Assembly (NCBI GenBank): GCA_030248215.1
Contig: JASANG010003934.1
Span: 62,001 to 126,000, forward strand
DNA: 64,000 nucleotides
From: Enoplolaimus lenunculus
Taxonomy: Eukaryota; Nematoda; Enoplea; Enoplida; Thoracostomopsidae
Direction: 5' to 3'
Shown: positions 1 to 11,600 of the stretch, piece after piece
Layout of the letters: every line of letters begins with the position of its first letter
Position numbering within the stretch: the stretch's first letter is position 1
The notes under the pieces: generated by a model
Told to the model about the DNA's origin: nothing
Database searches by the model: none
What the model saw: only the letters and a program-made list of their open reading frames with translations
Translations under genes and position numbers: made by a program

Positions 1-324
1 AGCTATTGACACAAGACAAATAAACGTTTATATTTAACGGATAGTTGCAGTACCGGATATATCAGTAACGAAGGATGGCGAATAAATAACGGTAGGAATG
101 AAACACGAAAAGTGTTTTAAAATTACATTTTGTCTATTGTTCGCACAATTTCGAATCGTTTAATTAAATGTTTCAACTTTGAGCGAGGTGATATTGCAGG
201 GAAGTACCTAAATAAGTTTTGTTGTAATTCCACAAGAGCACCTGGGGTCGTTTTGAAATGTATAATACTGAGAGTGGATTTAGCCAAACGAAAATGAAAG
301 CTTAGAGGGCAACATAATAACAAA

Positions 325-577
325 GGGCAATGTTACTTTTAGGACAGTCCCGGTTTCTGGTTGGGTCTGTAAAAGAGTAGGCGTACATTATAAACTACAT
401 TTTTTTGCTTAGGCTTAGGTTTAGGCTTTATTAGACTTAAGAATACACTTATACAAAGCTTCGGATTTAGGCTTAGTCTTAGACTTAGGTTTAAGAACAC
501 GCTTATGCAACGCTTAGGCTTAGGCTTAGGCTTAGGAATACGCTTAATCTACTGTTACGGCCCTAAAAGTAAACATT
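325..577. mobile_element. Family A inverted-repeat element with TTAGGC core
   Basis: Ends resemble GGCCAATGTTACTTTTAGGG and its inverse; the middle is degenerate TTAGGC hexamers. Also carries the family-typical GGGTCTGTAAAAGAGTAGG. Confidence 0.75.
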
Positions 578-776
578 AAAACAAATGCTATTTTACGACT
601 GTTTGGAAAAATGTGAAAATGAATGCTCGTTATGTGCGATAAGAATCAGGCCGTTTTGCGTGATCTTTATAACCCAACAAGCGAGTACCTGCCCCTAATT
701 TGTTACGGGCTTGACATATTTTTATAATCTGAAAATTCACGCGATTAAAAATAAAATTAAGGTTTACTGTTGATGT

Positions 777-1033
777 TAACCCTTTATCACATGAAAATTT
801 TCTATTTCCCATGAGACGTACTTTTATGCTATGATTCAGTGCCTGGAGTGGGAGGCGTTTACCATCACCACTCAGATGTAGGAGCTTGACGCTCAAGCCC
901 GAGGGGGCTCTCTCGTCTTGTAGTGATTTAGTACTATGTATACGTGTTGCAATTGTTAAACACTGTGTGATATATATTGTTTAACGTATATACACTGCGC
1001 TGAGTTGCCCATAGTCAACTCTATGTGAGAAGC
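777..1033 (-). mobile_element. Family E: tRNA-like element with terminal inverted repeats
   Basis: Minus-strand copy. Ends TTAACCCTTTATCACATG and its rough inverse (CTATGTGAGAAG). Inside lies a degenerate tRNA-like stretch (A-box and B-box) next to GAGGGGGCTCTC. Confidence 0.75.
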
Positions 1034-1203
1034 CCAAATCGTTTCAAACCGTTTAAAGACAAAATTGTCACACCGGTACACGCTAATGCATAATTTTCAA
1101 TCTACGGTTAATTTTCAGGTTGACCCCAGAAGTACGTATTCAGGCATTAAAATTGCGCAGCATGAGAAGGTGCAGCGGGGAGGCCGCCAATCATGTGCCT
1201 TTC

Positions 1204-1406
1204 GACCATGTAAAGATCAGTCGCGGAACGCTTTTCAACGCAACTGCAATAGAGTAAGCTTAAGCTTTAAACTATTTTCTTGTGTAGGCTTAGGCTTAAG
1301 CTTTCGGCTTAGGTGTAGGCCATGCTTACGCTTAGGCTAAAGGCTTCGGATTAGGCTTAAAAATATGCCTATTAGTATTGTTACGGCCCTGTTCTATACA
1401 TTGACC
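1204..1406. mobile_element. Family C inverted-repeat element with TTAGGC core
   Basis: Starts GACCATGTAAAGATCAG, ends CCCTGTTCTATACATTGACC; AGAGTAAGCTTAAGC and TTAGGC hexamers inside. Confidence 0.75.
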
Positions 1407-1998
1407 TGGCACTTTCAGACAACGACTTGGCTTTAAATCAACAACGCTTTATTTTGGGGGAATTGCAAAACAACCTCGTTCGTCTTCGGCATATAGGAAA
1501 TTAGGCAAACTGAACCAAAAAACAAATATACAAACAGCTGCTGGTTTCAATTTTAAAACAACAATCGCGTATATGAAATAGTTTCTATCCAGGATTGCGA
1601 ATATAGCATTCTGTCACGTCGGCACAGCTTCGTATGTGCCAGGGCCATGGTTTTATTTAGGGCCAAATAGAAGGTCGCCTTCTGAACCAGAATTTCTGGT
1701 TTGTTTGAAAATTGATTTTTGTGGTATCAAACCGTGAAATTGAATATAGAAGGTGACTTTATTGCAAAATTGACCAATATATTACCAATAAACGAACGTA
1801 TATATAAAATTTTTGTTTTTTAAAAGTTCACACGCACCAGGAAGCAACCAAAGTTGAAAAAACCGGAACCGAACGTCAACAACCGTTTCCGGAGCCGGAA
1901 GTGAAGCAAAATTGGTGAATGTAATCATGTTCATTTTGCATACATTAACATTAAACGGCAAAACGTTGCCAGAAATTATAGTTTTAAGCATTGTTTTC

Positions 1999-2206
1999 GC
2001 CCATGTAAAGATCAGCGGCGGAACGTTTTTCTGTGGGACTAGAACAGAGTAAGCTTAAAGATTTAGAATAACTTTTTTGCTTGGATTAGGCTTAGGCTTA
2101 GGAATAAACTCATTCTTACGCTTAGGCTTAGGCTTACGCTACGGCTTAGGCTTAGGCTTAGGAATATACTTATAATACTGTTCTGCCCCTGTTCTTTATA
2201 TTGGTC
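1999..2206. mobile_element. Family C inverted-repeat element with TTAGGC core
   Basis: Starts GCCCATGTAAAGATCAGCGG, ends GCCCCTGTTCTTTATATTGG. The core has TTAGGC blocks. Confidence 0.8.
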
Positions 2207-2300
2207 ATTGTTTAGATATATCCCGGCAGCTTGTAAGGTTAAAACAGAAAAAAAACCGAAAACAGAACTCTTTTACAAATATATTAATTTTAGCAAGCGT

Positions 2301-2619
2301 GGATGATCAGTCTTTATAACAAGAGTGTGCAACTGGGTACATTCTGTGTATTAAAGAATGTACCCGCACGCGTTGCATTTTTGTTCGACCCCCCTCAATC
2401 AGGGGGGATTAAGCAAGACATTAACAGTATGCTTCAGTACACCTACCTCCCCTTAAACAAGGGGGGTACAATTTGCTCCTAGCATTACTACGATAAAAAA
2501 CTACATACAGACCCCCCTAAGCAAGGGGGGTAGGTCAAAAACGCAACGCGTGCCGGGTACATTCTTTAATACACAGAATGTTCCCAGTTGCACACTCTTG
2601 TTATAAAGAGTGATCATCC
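2301..2619. mobile_element. Long-inverted-repeat element with nested palindrome
   Basis: About 75 bp at each end are near-perfect inverse copies (GGATGATCAGTCTTTATAAC to GTTATAAAGAGTGATCATCC). Each arm also holds its own palindrome, GGTACATTCTGTGTATTAAA/AGAATGTACC. The centre contains several CCCCCCT...AGGGGGG stems. Confidence 0.87.
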
Positions 2620-2747
2620 GCTCTTGATTTTAGTAAGTAACTTGCGTAACAGACGAAACGTCGCGGTGAAAGAAATTGGTTTTTCTCACGCCTCCACGAA
2701 ACGAATTTCGCTCAAGTGTCAGGATCGCTGATTTGCTAGATTTTGCG

Positions 2748-2930
2748 GCGCATGTATAGAACGGGGCCGGACCGTTTTCCGGAGGGGCTATAATAGAGTC
2801 CGTTTAAGCTTTAGACTAATTTTTTTGCTTAGGCTTAGGCTTACGAATGTGCTCATCTATACGCTAGGGTTAGGCTTAGGCCTACAAATATGCTTATACT
2901 GCTGTTCCGGCCGTGTTCTATACATGCGCC
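2748..2930. mobile_element. Family B inverted-repeat element with TTAGGC core
   Basis: Perfect outer palindrome: GCGCATGTATAGAAC at the left, GTTCTATACATGCGC at the right. Family-specific GCCGGACCGTTTTCCGGAGG follows the left end; the core holds TTAGGC. Confidence 0.85.
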
Positions 2931-3203
2931 ACTTCATTCGTACGTTTTTTTTCTCAATGTTGGTAAATAATGCAAAGCTGTCAACGTTCATTCGAAAAAA
3001 ATTTTCTGGAAAACACCAACCCTGGCCTGACGGGATCAGGTTTTAAACCGTTTTTGATACGAAAGAGTACACTTGTGTGGCTTCCAATTGCAAGCAATTC
3101 CTCAATTCTACTGACTTCGATTCGATAGGCGTTGCGAAACTTCCCTTTGCAGATCTAATTCCGATTAACATTTCGACGTCTCTTCCGCAGCTTTTGAACA
3201 AAC

Positions 3204-3483
3204 GGCCCATGTTACGCTTAGGGCCGTCCAGGTTTTTGTTGGGTCTGTAAAAAGTGGGCTTACATTCTAGAGTATATACATTTTTTGTTTCGGCTTCGGC
3301 TTAGGCTGAGGAATACACTTTTTCAACGCTTAGACTTAGGCTTGGGCTAGGAATACGCTTTTGCAACGCTTAGGCTTAGGCTTAGGCTTAGGCTTAGGAA
3401 TACACTTTTTCAACGCTTAGGTTTAGGCTTAGGCTTATGAATAAGCTAAATCTACTGTGATGTCCCTAAAAGTGACATTGGCC
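3204..3483. mobile_element. Family A inverted-repeat element with TTAGGC core
   Basis: Starts GGCCCATGTTACGC and ends AAGTGACATTGGCC. The core has three blocks of TTAGGC separated by GGAATACACTTTTTCAACG-type spacers. Confidence 0.8.
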
Positions 3484-4083
3484 GAACAAACTATGCGACT
3501 TTAAAAAACTTAAAAACTCAAATACTGCACGAAGTATTGGTACGATATGACAAAAGATTTTTGATAAATTATAAATTAATCTTTTAATATTTTTTACGAC
3601 ATAAGTACGCTTGAAGTTTGCCTGCAATGCAAGCATGTTTTTGCTGCGATTTTCAAAACGAAAAAATGATTTTTCAAAACAGCAAACTTTCTCAAATCGG
3701 ACCCGGAACATAAGCTTGTGTGGCTAAGAAAACTTAATCAATTATATAGTTCTTAGAAGTATTCCTTGCGTTGAAGCTTTAGGCTTCGGAATATGCTTTT
3801 AGGTTACTGTTACGCTGCCATCCTATAAATCCCAGTAAGTTGATTTTAACTCAGTATGAGTTGAATCACTCAATCTGAGTTGGGACTTTCTGAACGCAGA
3901 ATCCTGAGAGCTTAAGCTTACTCTATTGTGGTCCAAACTCTCCGCCCTTGATCTTTACATGTGCCCTAACTCATGTACATTTAATGCTAACTTGCTCACA
4001 TTTCAAGTGAGAACGTTTTAATTATACAATGGAAGTACACGATTTTTGGCTCTGAATGCGAGGCGTTTCGTGTTTCAATTTTC

Positions 4084-4206
4084 GACCCCGTGAAGACCAG
4101 GGGCGGAACATTTTTTACGCGGCTACAATAGAGTTTACCTAAAGCTTACACGAATTTTTTGCTGTGCTTTATACTACTGTTACGGCCTTGTTCTATGCAT
4201 TGGCCC
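4084..4206. mobile_element. Short family C element, hexamer core almost lost
   Basis: Starts GACCCCGTGAAGACCAGGGG, ends CGGCCTTGTTCTATGCATTG then GCCC. The core is only about 120 bp long with no clear TTAGGC run. Confidence 0.7.
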
Positions 4207-4382
4207 AAATTGCAACTACTTTGCCGAATAACTGCTGATCACTTCTTTAAAAGGATTCAAGTTACCTGAACGAACTACAACCAATGTGCCCACCATGCAG
4301 CGAGTCTTGAAACATTTTAATATTAAAAGTTGATGGCAAAAATATTTAAATTCTGTTATAAATTAAAATTTGAAAGTCTCAT

Positions 4383-4652
4383 TAACCCCTTCTCACATAG
4401 AGTTGACTATGGGCAACTCAGCGCAGTGCATATACGTTAAATAATATATATCGCACAGTGTTTAACAATTGCAACACGTATACATAGTACTAAATCACCA
4501 CAAGACGTGAGAGCCCCCTCGGACTCGAGCGTCAAGCTCCTATAGCTGAGTGGTGATGGTATACGCCTCCCACTCCAGTAACTGGAATTCAAATCCTAGC
4601 ATAAAAGTACATCTCAGGAGAAATAGAAAATATTCATGTGATAAAGGGTTAA
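4383..4652 (+). mobile_element. Family E: tRNA-like element with terminal inverted repeats
   Basis: Starts TAACCCCTTCTCACATAG, ends CATGTGATAAAGGGTTAA. Inside: TATAGCTGAGTGGTGATGG (A-box-like) and, about 45 bases on, GGAATTCAAATCC (B-box-like). Confidence 0.85.
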
Positions 4653-5459
4653 GCGAATATTTTTCAGTTTACTATCTATAATTTTGATGTGTTTATATAT
4701 ATTGTCATTTGAACAGAAATACAATATAGGCGTTGCGTTAATTTTGTCCGCAACCTATTTGTAAATGACACAATTTGTTTTTGTTTCCGATAATTTTCAG
4801 TCCCATTTTTAATTATAAATTCTATTCTTAAATTTTATTACCAGAAACGAATACTGTGGCTGCCAAAAGGCATGATTCCTCAAAATTTTCCAACAATTTT
4901 TTCGCCAAAAGACAGTGTAAACAAAATAATGATAAAAATAAAGTTTATTAACACTTGATTGGCATCTGATTTGATTTATGTAAAATATTTTCTTTTATTT
5001 TCAATTTTTTTCACAAATTTCAAGTAAAATCCGGTTGTTTACACAAATATTCTGTAAATTTTAGTGGCATTCTATACAACTCGTGCATAGTAATTGTTTT
5101 TGATAACATTAATGACCCACGTTAACAATAAGGGATTGCTCACTAAATCTAAACATTAGTCTAAATCTAAGCCTAAACATAAGCTTAAGCTTAAGTCTAA
5201 GCATCCTGTTCTGTAAATCCTCCACAGTCCCACCGTCTCCAAGTAAGTAGGCGCTTTATAGTTAACATGGGCCACATTAACGAAATGTATAACAAACAAA
5301 AATATGGCAGTATGATAGGGCAGGCGGCAATATCACATCCGGACAGGAAAAAATTATAGAAATATTAGCACAATTAACATTTAGAAAAAACAAATATTAA
5401 CGTAAATTGCAATAAATCATAAATATTGTTTTCATTAAACAGTGGTCGTATGCAAGAAT

Positions 5460-5656
5460 TTTCATTCCTAAGCCTAAGCCTAAGCCTAAGCATAAGGATG
5501 AGTCTATTCCTAAGCATACGCCTAAGCCTAAGCCTAAGCGTATGGATGAGCCTATTTCTAAGCCTAAGCGTAAGCAAAAAATTTAGTCTAAAGCTTAAAC
5601 TGATTCTATTACAGCTCCGCCGGAAAACGATCCGGCCCTGTTCTATATATGAGCGC
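5460..5656. mobile_element. Family B element, one end missing
   Basis: CCTAAG hexamers then AGCTTAAACTGATTCTATTA and GATCCGGCCCTGTTCTATAT. The left terminal repeat is not recognisable. Confidence 0.7.
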
Positions 5657-5817
5657 TGGCAGTTAATATAGTGTGCGTCACCCTGTTGCAGGCCACAACC
5701 TTATTGAATCCACGATTATTTATACATCAACCTAAACTTCAGCCTAAACCCGATCATCAACCTAAGCCTAAAAACTCGCCATAGATTACATTAATAATTT
5801 TAACAACAATAAGACAT

Positions 5818-6186
5818 TGGCTGGGTTTCTGAAAACTTACTTAAGTATTTACTTAAGTTATACTTAAGCAATTACTCAAGTCACCGACTTAAATATATAC
5901 TTAAATTTTCGAGCAAAAACAAATAAACGCCAAATGTCAGCTATTGTCATAACAAGAAAGTTATAGTTTTATTTTATACTGACGAGGAACCAATGGTCTA
6001 TAATTTCCATTTGACCAAAGTTAGCAATCCTGAATGGTAAATTTGTAATTTATCAAATTTAGTCAGCGACTTAAGTATTTACTTAACGTAAGTACGCTTT
6101 TAAAAACGACAAAATCGCTAAGTAATTACTTCGCACGTACTTAAGTACTAAGTCGTACTTAAGTAGGGTTTCGGAACCCCAACCAT
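5818..6186. mobile_element. Inverted-repeat element rich in ACTTAAGT
   Basis: TTGGCTGGGTTTCTGAAAAC at the left and GGGTTTCGGAACCCCAACC at the right are rough inverses. Many ACTTAAGTA palindromes inside. It ends some 75 bp short of the Dlx polyadenylation candidate. Confidence 0.65.
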
Positions 6187-6261
6187 TATTTCAGATATAA
6201 CGCTTGCAACTAATATCAGCCAAATTTGCATGATACGAAGTGAAAATAGTCGCTGTTGGCA

Positions 6262-6267
6262 TTTATT
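6262..6267 (-). promoter_or_regulatory. Candidate Dlx polyadenylation signal (AATAAA)
   Basis: AATAAA on the minus strand about 240 nt below the Dlx stop codon. It is the nearest canonical hexamer I found in the right orientation. Position is the only support. Confidence 0.45.
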
Positions 6268-6508
6268 GATGTAGCATATCAGTTAGGGGTATATGCAATG
6301 AGGATAAAGAAACAGACTAAATTTAGAAATTTCTAAGTGACAGAAGAAGTATTATTGCCAAAAATTTAGTGAAAACCTTTGAATTGTACAGATTCAAAAA
6401 ATAATTATTCTCGCACACTAAACTCGTTCGCTAAACTTGATCATACACAAAAAGTCTTTTTTTACATTCCCCTTTCGAAAATAAAGTTTTGACGGCATCC
6501 CTGGTGTG

Positions 6509-7109
6509 TCAGCAAGAAATTTGGCCATTCCCACAACTTGATCTGTTCACAACAGACGGTAGTGTCACTTTGGACTCACGACCAAACGGACGCCGATTCA
6601 ATGTTTGCGTTTGAACGACCGAATTACAATCTAAACCAGTGTCATTTCGAGAACCGGATTCACATTGATTTGATGCTACCATTAATAAGGATCGATCAGA
6701 GCTACTGACGTCAATCGACTCAGTTGGAAACATCGCACTGTCTCCATTGAAACTGCCATTCAGTTCGACTGATGGCTCAAAATCGTCTAAAACTCGAGTC
6801 GTATATGAGGTATCTTTGAGTTGAACTGAATGATTTTGTTGATATCCCAGTATTGACGACGTTCCAATGGCTGATGGTTTACCAGTTGAAGACCGAATTT
6901 GTGATTTGAGTTGTTCAGTGAAATTTTGGTTGGATCCAGAAGCTGTCGAGTATCTGTTTGCCAAGCTTGAAACAACGTCAGCATCAGTGTTAGTGGTGAC
7001 AGGCGACAGCAGCTCAGACGTAAACCTAAATTTGTACCCAGATGTTGTATGTGGTTGTTGTTGTTGTTGTTGTTTTTGTTGTTGTTGTTGCTGCTGCTGC
7101 TGCTGCTGC

Positions 7110-7167
<58 letters not shown>

Positions 7168-7173
7168 GCTGCT

Positions 7174-7205
<32 letters not shown>

Positions 7206-7230
7206 TGCTGCTGCTGTTGTTGTTGTTGTT

Positions 7231-7261
<31 letters not shown>

Positions 7262-8634
7262 TTGTTGCTGCTGCTGCTGCTGCTCCTGCTGCTGCTGCTG
7301 TTGTTGTTGTTGTTGGTGTTGAACAATGTTCGGATTTATGTGGCTTAAATGATGATCTGTTGTCGTTGAGATAATTGATTGGGTATCTTCACATTGGTCA
7401 GCAGCTGTCGACCCTGCTTCTAATATACCGTTCGGATCAAACTTTGAAGCAGAAAAGTCACTTAGACATACGTTGGCAATTTCAGCAAAAACACTCGGCA
7501 AAGTGTTGGGGAATTCAGCGCTAACAGTTGTAGCTTGTAACTTTGTACTCGATTGTTGACAAGCACTTCGATTGTTAATCATCGACTGGTCATTAGACGG
7601 GTTCCACGTTGAATGTGAATCTGTTGTTGACTGGTGGTTGAAATTATGATGCGAGCGATTTTGAGCTGATCTTTGAAACGAAGAATTACTAATTGTGCTC
7701 ATGGGAAATGTTGTTCTGACGGCTTGTTTCGCCTCTGCATCGTTCCTGTCTTGGTAGAGTTGCTCATTGCTTGGCAAATAAAGCGTGCGACCATGTTCTG
7801 AGTTTGGTTCAATCATTCCACCAGCGTGGCTGAGATACAAATTGTGACCTTGATCTGTTGAGGTAAAAGTCGTCGACTCTGAGTACGTGATGTTGCTGTT
7901 GTTTTGAATAAATTTATTTAACGATAAGTCAGTGCAATTAGCTAGCTTCGTCTGCGTAACACCATTGGTGCTATTCAGCCAATCAGAAGCGACCTGTGGT
8001 CGACTTAACCAATCATGTCGTATCATTCCAAGTTGTTCTTGCGTATTCGATGCTTCCAATTGCGATACGCTACTGAACTCAAAATTAGTCGGCTTAACAT
8101 TACTCATATGGTTACCATTTGAAGTTCTAAGCATCGGCCCAAGATTGCAGCTGTCGTCAACGCCGTTACATAAACCAGTCCGTGGCTTAGGCTTCATCTC
8201 AGGCGGCGTAACAAACTGCGATTTATCTTCTAAATAGGTTGCGTATTCGTCAAAAATATCACAGTTACTATTTCCACTAAAAACATAATCATCGTTAATC
8301 CCGGATAAGTGTGATAAGTTGTCGTTTTCGTCGCTTCCAGGATGCGTTCCTACAGATTTACCTGATTCATGAACTAAGACGTCTTCTGCGTTACCTTCAG
8401 CGGCAAATGTAAACGATCCAACTTGAGATTTGCGAAGACGATGTTGCTCGCGTGTTGTCAAATACTGATTGTTTCCGTTTGTCGAAGGAAATAATGTTGA
8501 TTGTTTTTTAGGTTCAGTCATAAACTGTACCAGCGACGGCGGAGTTAATGGAGTCGTGATCGAACTGGGTTCGACAGATGGGTTTTCGGGCGATAACAGA
8601 TCATTCAACGGAGTCACTGGCGATAACGATGAAC
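6509..8634 (-). CDS. Dlx: Dlx exon 5: long low-complexity tail with polyglutamine
   Basis: The acceptor TTTGTACAG at about 8635 opens a 708-codon reading frame ending at a TGA at 6511-6509 (C-terminus NGQISC). The protein is rich in Ser, Thr, Asn and Gln, with scattered acidic patches and no domain that I recognise. An 87-residue Gln tract lies at residues 638-724. A long open frame with ordinary codon variety on both sides of the tract supports real coding. Antisense and shifted frames across the tract are shadows of it. Confidence 0.85.
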
Positions 8635-11600
8635 CTGTACAAAACGGTAAGTCTCGTATTTAACCATTCGATAACTGGTGAAGCTACGAACATTGAGCTG
8701 GCAGTTCACAGAGGTTTTTTCAAATAAAACCAACTTTAAATCGGAAATAAATTTTAAGAAATTGGCCAGGTTCATTAAATTTGAACTCGGTCAAAATACA
8801 TAGTGCCACAGTAGGCTTGGTTGGGGCTTGGGACTGCTCCAAAATTCAGAGTGTGAAAGCCTCTTGTGACGAATTATTCAATTTTTTTGAAATCTTGCTA
8901 GGGTGGGCGCTCCTTTTTGCGGTACCCCCCACAATTGGGGTATGAGGGCTGCTGCGGCCGGCCGTGCAAATACTCTTGAATGAGATGATAAACTGAAAAA
9001 CTGTTTGAAAATGCTTTGATTGAAAACGATGAAGAATTAACGGAAATTCTAGCACAATACAATTTAGCATCTGGAATGCTGGACCTGTGTTCTCAAATGT
9101 GTGTAGCAACTATTACCAGTTGGTGATAGGTTTTGTAACTTTCGAGCCAGTGAATGCGGGTGCTCTAAATTCACCGTACTAATCACATATGATTAGCTCT
9201 ACTCCGGAGCCAATTTTGAGTTCAACAACGCCAATAGTTTGTGAGCTTGAAAACCAATTACTAACTGATGATAGTTGCTATACACCAGAGTTCCATCGGA
9301 ATTCTGATTCCGGCTAAAATTCCGGCAAAATTTGATTTCCGGTTCCGATTTCAGCTGACTGCTGTTCCGATTCCGGAATTCTGATTTTTGGGTAATGAAT
9401 TTTTAAGATGATTGAACTTAGATTTTGCTTATTTCGTTTTGTTTCATTCATTTGCAATTAAAAGTCATACACCTTTAACCTTTTAATAGAATTACTAAAA
9501 CTTGATTCCAATTCCAATTCTGGTTCCGACAGAAAAAAAATTGGATTCCGATTCCGCTTGCGACAAAATCAAGTTCCGGAGCCGTGGTGGAAACGAAAAA
9601 TAGTTCATTTATCAAAGTTGTACTTGTCTGAAATGATGGTTTGTCTGTGATTGAATGAGCATCCGGTGACAATGGTGTACATGCGGACACTGCTCGTTCA
9701 GAAACACAACGTCCAGTTCGCATTTGGCGTTTCGTTTTTGAGCGTTTGTTTTGAAACCAAATTTTAACCTAAAAAATTCCTAACCAATTCATAAGGATAA
9801 CGTCAAATTGAACACAACGGTGACGTATGTTTAATTGAAACCTATACAACTTACTTATCGTAGGGAATAAAAACTATCCTATCACAATTATAGTAGAATA
9901 ACTTTTATGCCTTAGTCGCTTAAACTCATATTTAGAGTAATACACAGGCCACCGAGGGTGCAACCGGAATTACAATTTACCGGAACTGGAATTTGAAAAA
10001 ATTACTGGAAAACGGAACCGGAAAATGAAAAATACATGGCACCGAAAAATTCATTTTAATTTTCTTTTTTGCAATATTATTGGTAAAATAAGCATAGTTG
10101 GAGATCGGTATTCACTTTATCGGCTGTATTTTAGATGTTCATAATGAACGGAAGCGAAATCAACCTTCGACGGTTTATGTTCAGCGATTGCCAAGGTTTG
10201 CATACTATACCTACTAATGAAATCTGTTAATTTCCCTCGACCAAATTTTAATACCGGAATTTTTAATTCCAGTAAAAATTTACCGGAACCGGAAGGCGAA
10301 AAAATGCCGGAACCGGAATTCCGGTTGCACCCTGCAGGCCACCGTTTAAGTAAGTCAAAAAGTCAGTATTTAGTCTTTCTCGCTAGCGGCGAATCCAAAA
10401 AGGCTTAACAAGAAACCGCTGTAAATTCGCGAGCGAAGCAAACGAGAAGCGAAACACAATATCAGTACTAAAATTGCAATACCAAATTTTGGTTATAATC
10501 ATTGCTGATGGCCTAAGCATAGTGGACGTCCCTTGGACCGCCATCTTGACAAAGACGAACTGCAACTATTGACACACTTATCCGGTACAACCCCGAAAAA
10601 ACCCTGTTTATTCAAATTATTACGGATTGTTCATTACAAGGCAACTTGCAATCACTGTTGCACAAAAAATCAATCAAAATCCCCGTTACGATCCTAAACT
10701 AAACTGTTTCCCTGAGGATATCAACGAAAGTTTCTCACGGTGATTTCAAACGCTATAAACCGGTAAACTTAATTAATGAGTCAAGTGAGAAAATTGTACT
10801 GTGGCTTTATAAATAGATTTAAATTTGCATTAAACATTGACCATTTTTGTTTACCTGATTTTGTGATATTCCAAGGCTTGAAGCGAGCGCAGCTCGTTCA
10901 TGTAGTGCCAAATATTGACTCTTGACAAATGCTTTGTTTAACTCAAGTAGCTGACTAGAAGTGTATATTGTACGTGGTCTACGCAATCGCTTGCCTCTAT
11001 CGTAAGAGTATTCTGAAACAGTATGCAATCATGTATGTCCGTACACAGGTACGTCCAGCTGACATTTGGGGTGACGCTAAACTTTTGATGACGCCCGGCA
11101 CCGTCTGTCACCGTCCGGCGGCGTCCGTCGCCGTCCGTCGCCGTCCGTCTCCGTCCGTCGCCGTCAGTCACTGTACATTTGTTGTGCAAAACCGCCTACT
11201 GCCATCCTTTACCGTCAGATACCGTCCGTCGCTGTCCAGCGCCGTCCGTCGACATACGTCACCTTGCGGTATCGAAGGCACCAGACGGCGTCACACGACA
11301 AGCTTAGCGTCACTCTAACTCCTGAATGGCAGGGTGCGACCGGATAATGATTTACCGGATACCGGGACTGTATACGGATATTAAATTTCTTACCGGAACA
11401 TGAACCGCATACCGGATATTGTATATGTTAAAATAATTTATTTTTTCGCTGTATTTTTAGCGTGCTCAAACTTTTCGTCTGTTATAAAGTTGATGATTGC
11501 TGCGGATAATCTGAAATTATTCAGTGCAAAAATGCGTTCAACTCTCGCTCGCTTGCATAAGTTAAAAGTAGCTGAAAACGCATCAAAACTTGCACTTCTT

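Larger units (their letters stand above)
1..6261. other. Repeat-only region below the Dlx gene
   Basis: No supported gene. Almost every part that I can classify is a dispersed element listed separately. The first ~115 bases resemble 22302-22390, the right part of another element. Short open frames here are low complexity or lie in repeats. Confidence 0.6.

Noticed and set aside
325-3483. A telomere or subtelomere, from TTAGGC runs
   Set aside because: Runs are short, degenerate, in both orientations and always inside inverted-repeat elements, also next to genes far from any end.
4535-4605. A functional tRNA gene inside the family E element
   Set aside because: The T-arm pairs over only about three bases, and the same stretch recurs in four dispersed elements.
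6787-7374. Poly-Asn/Ser, poly-Cys, poly-Val/Ala and poly-Leu frames
   Set aside because: Shadows of the CAA/CAG Gln tract in other frames and on the other strand.
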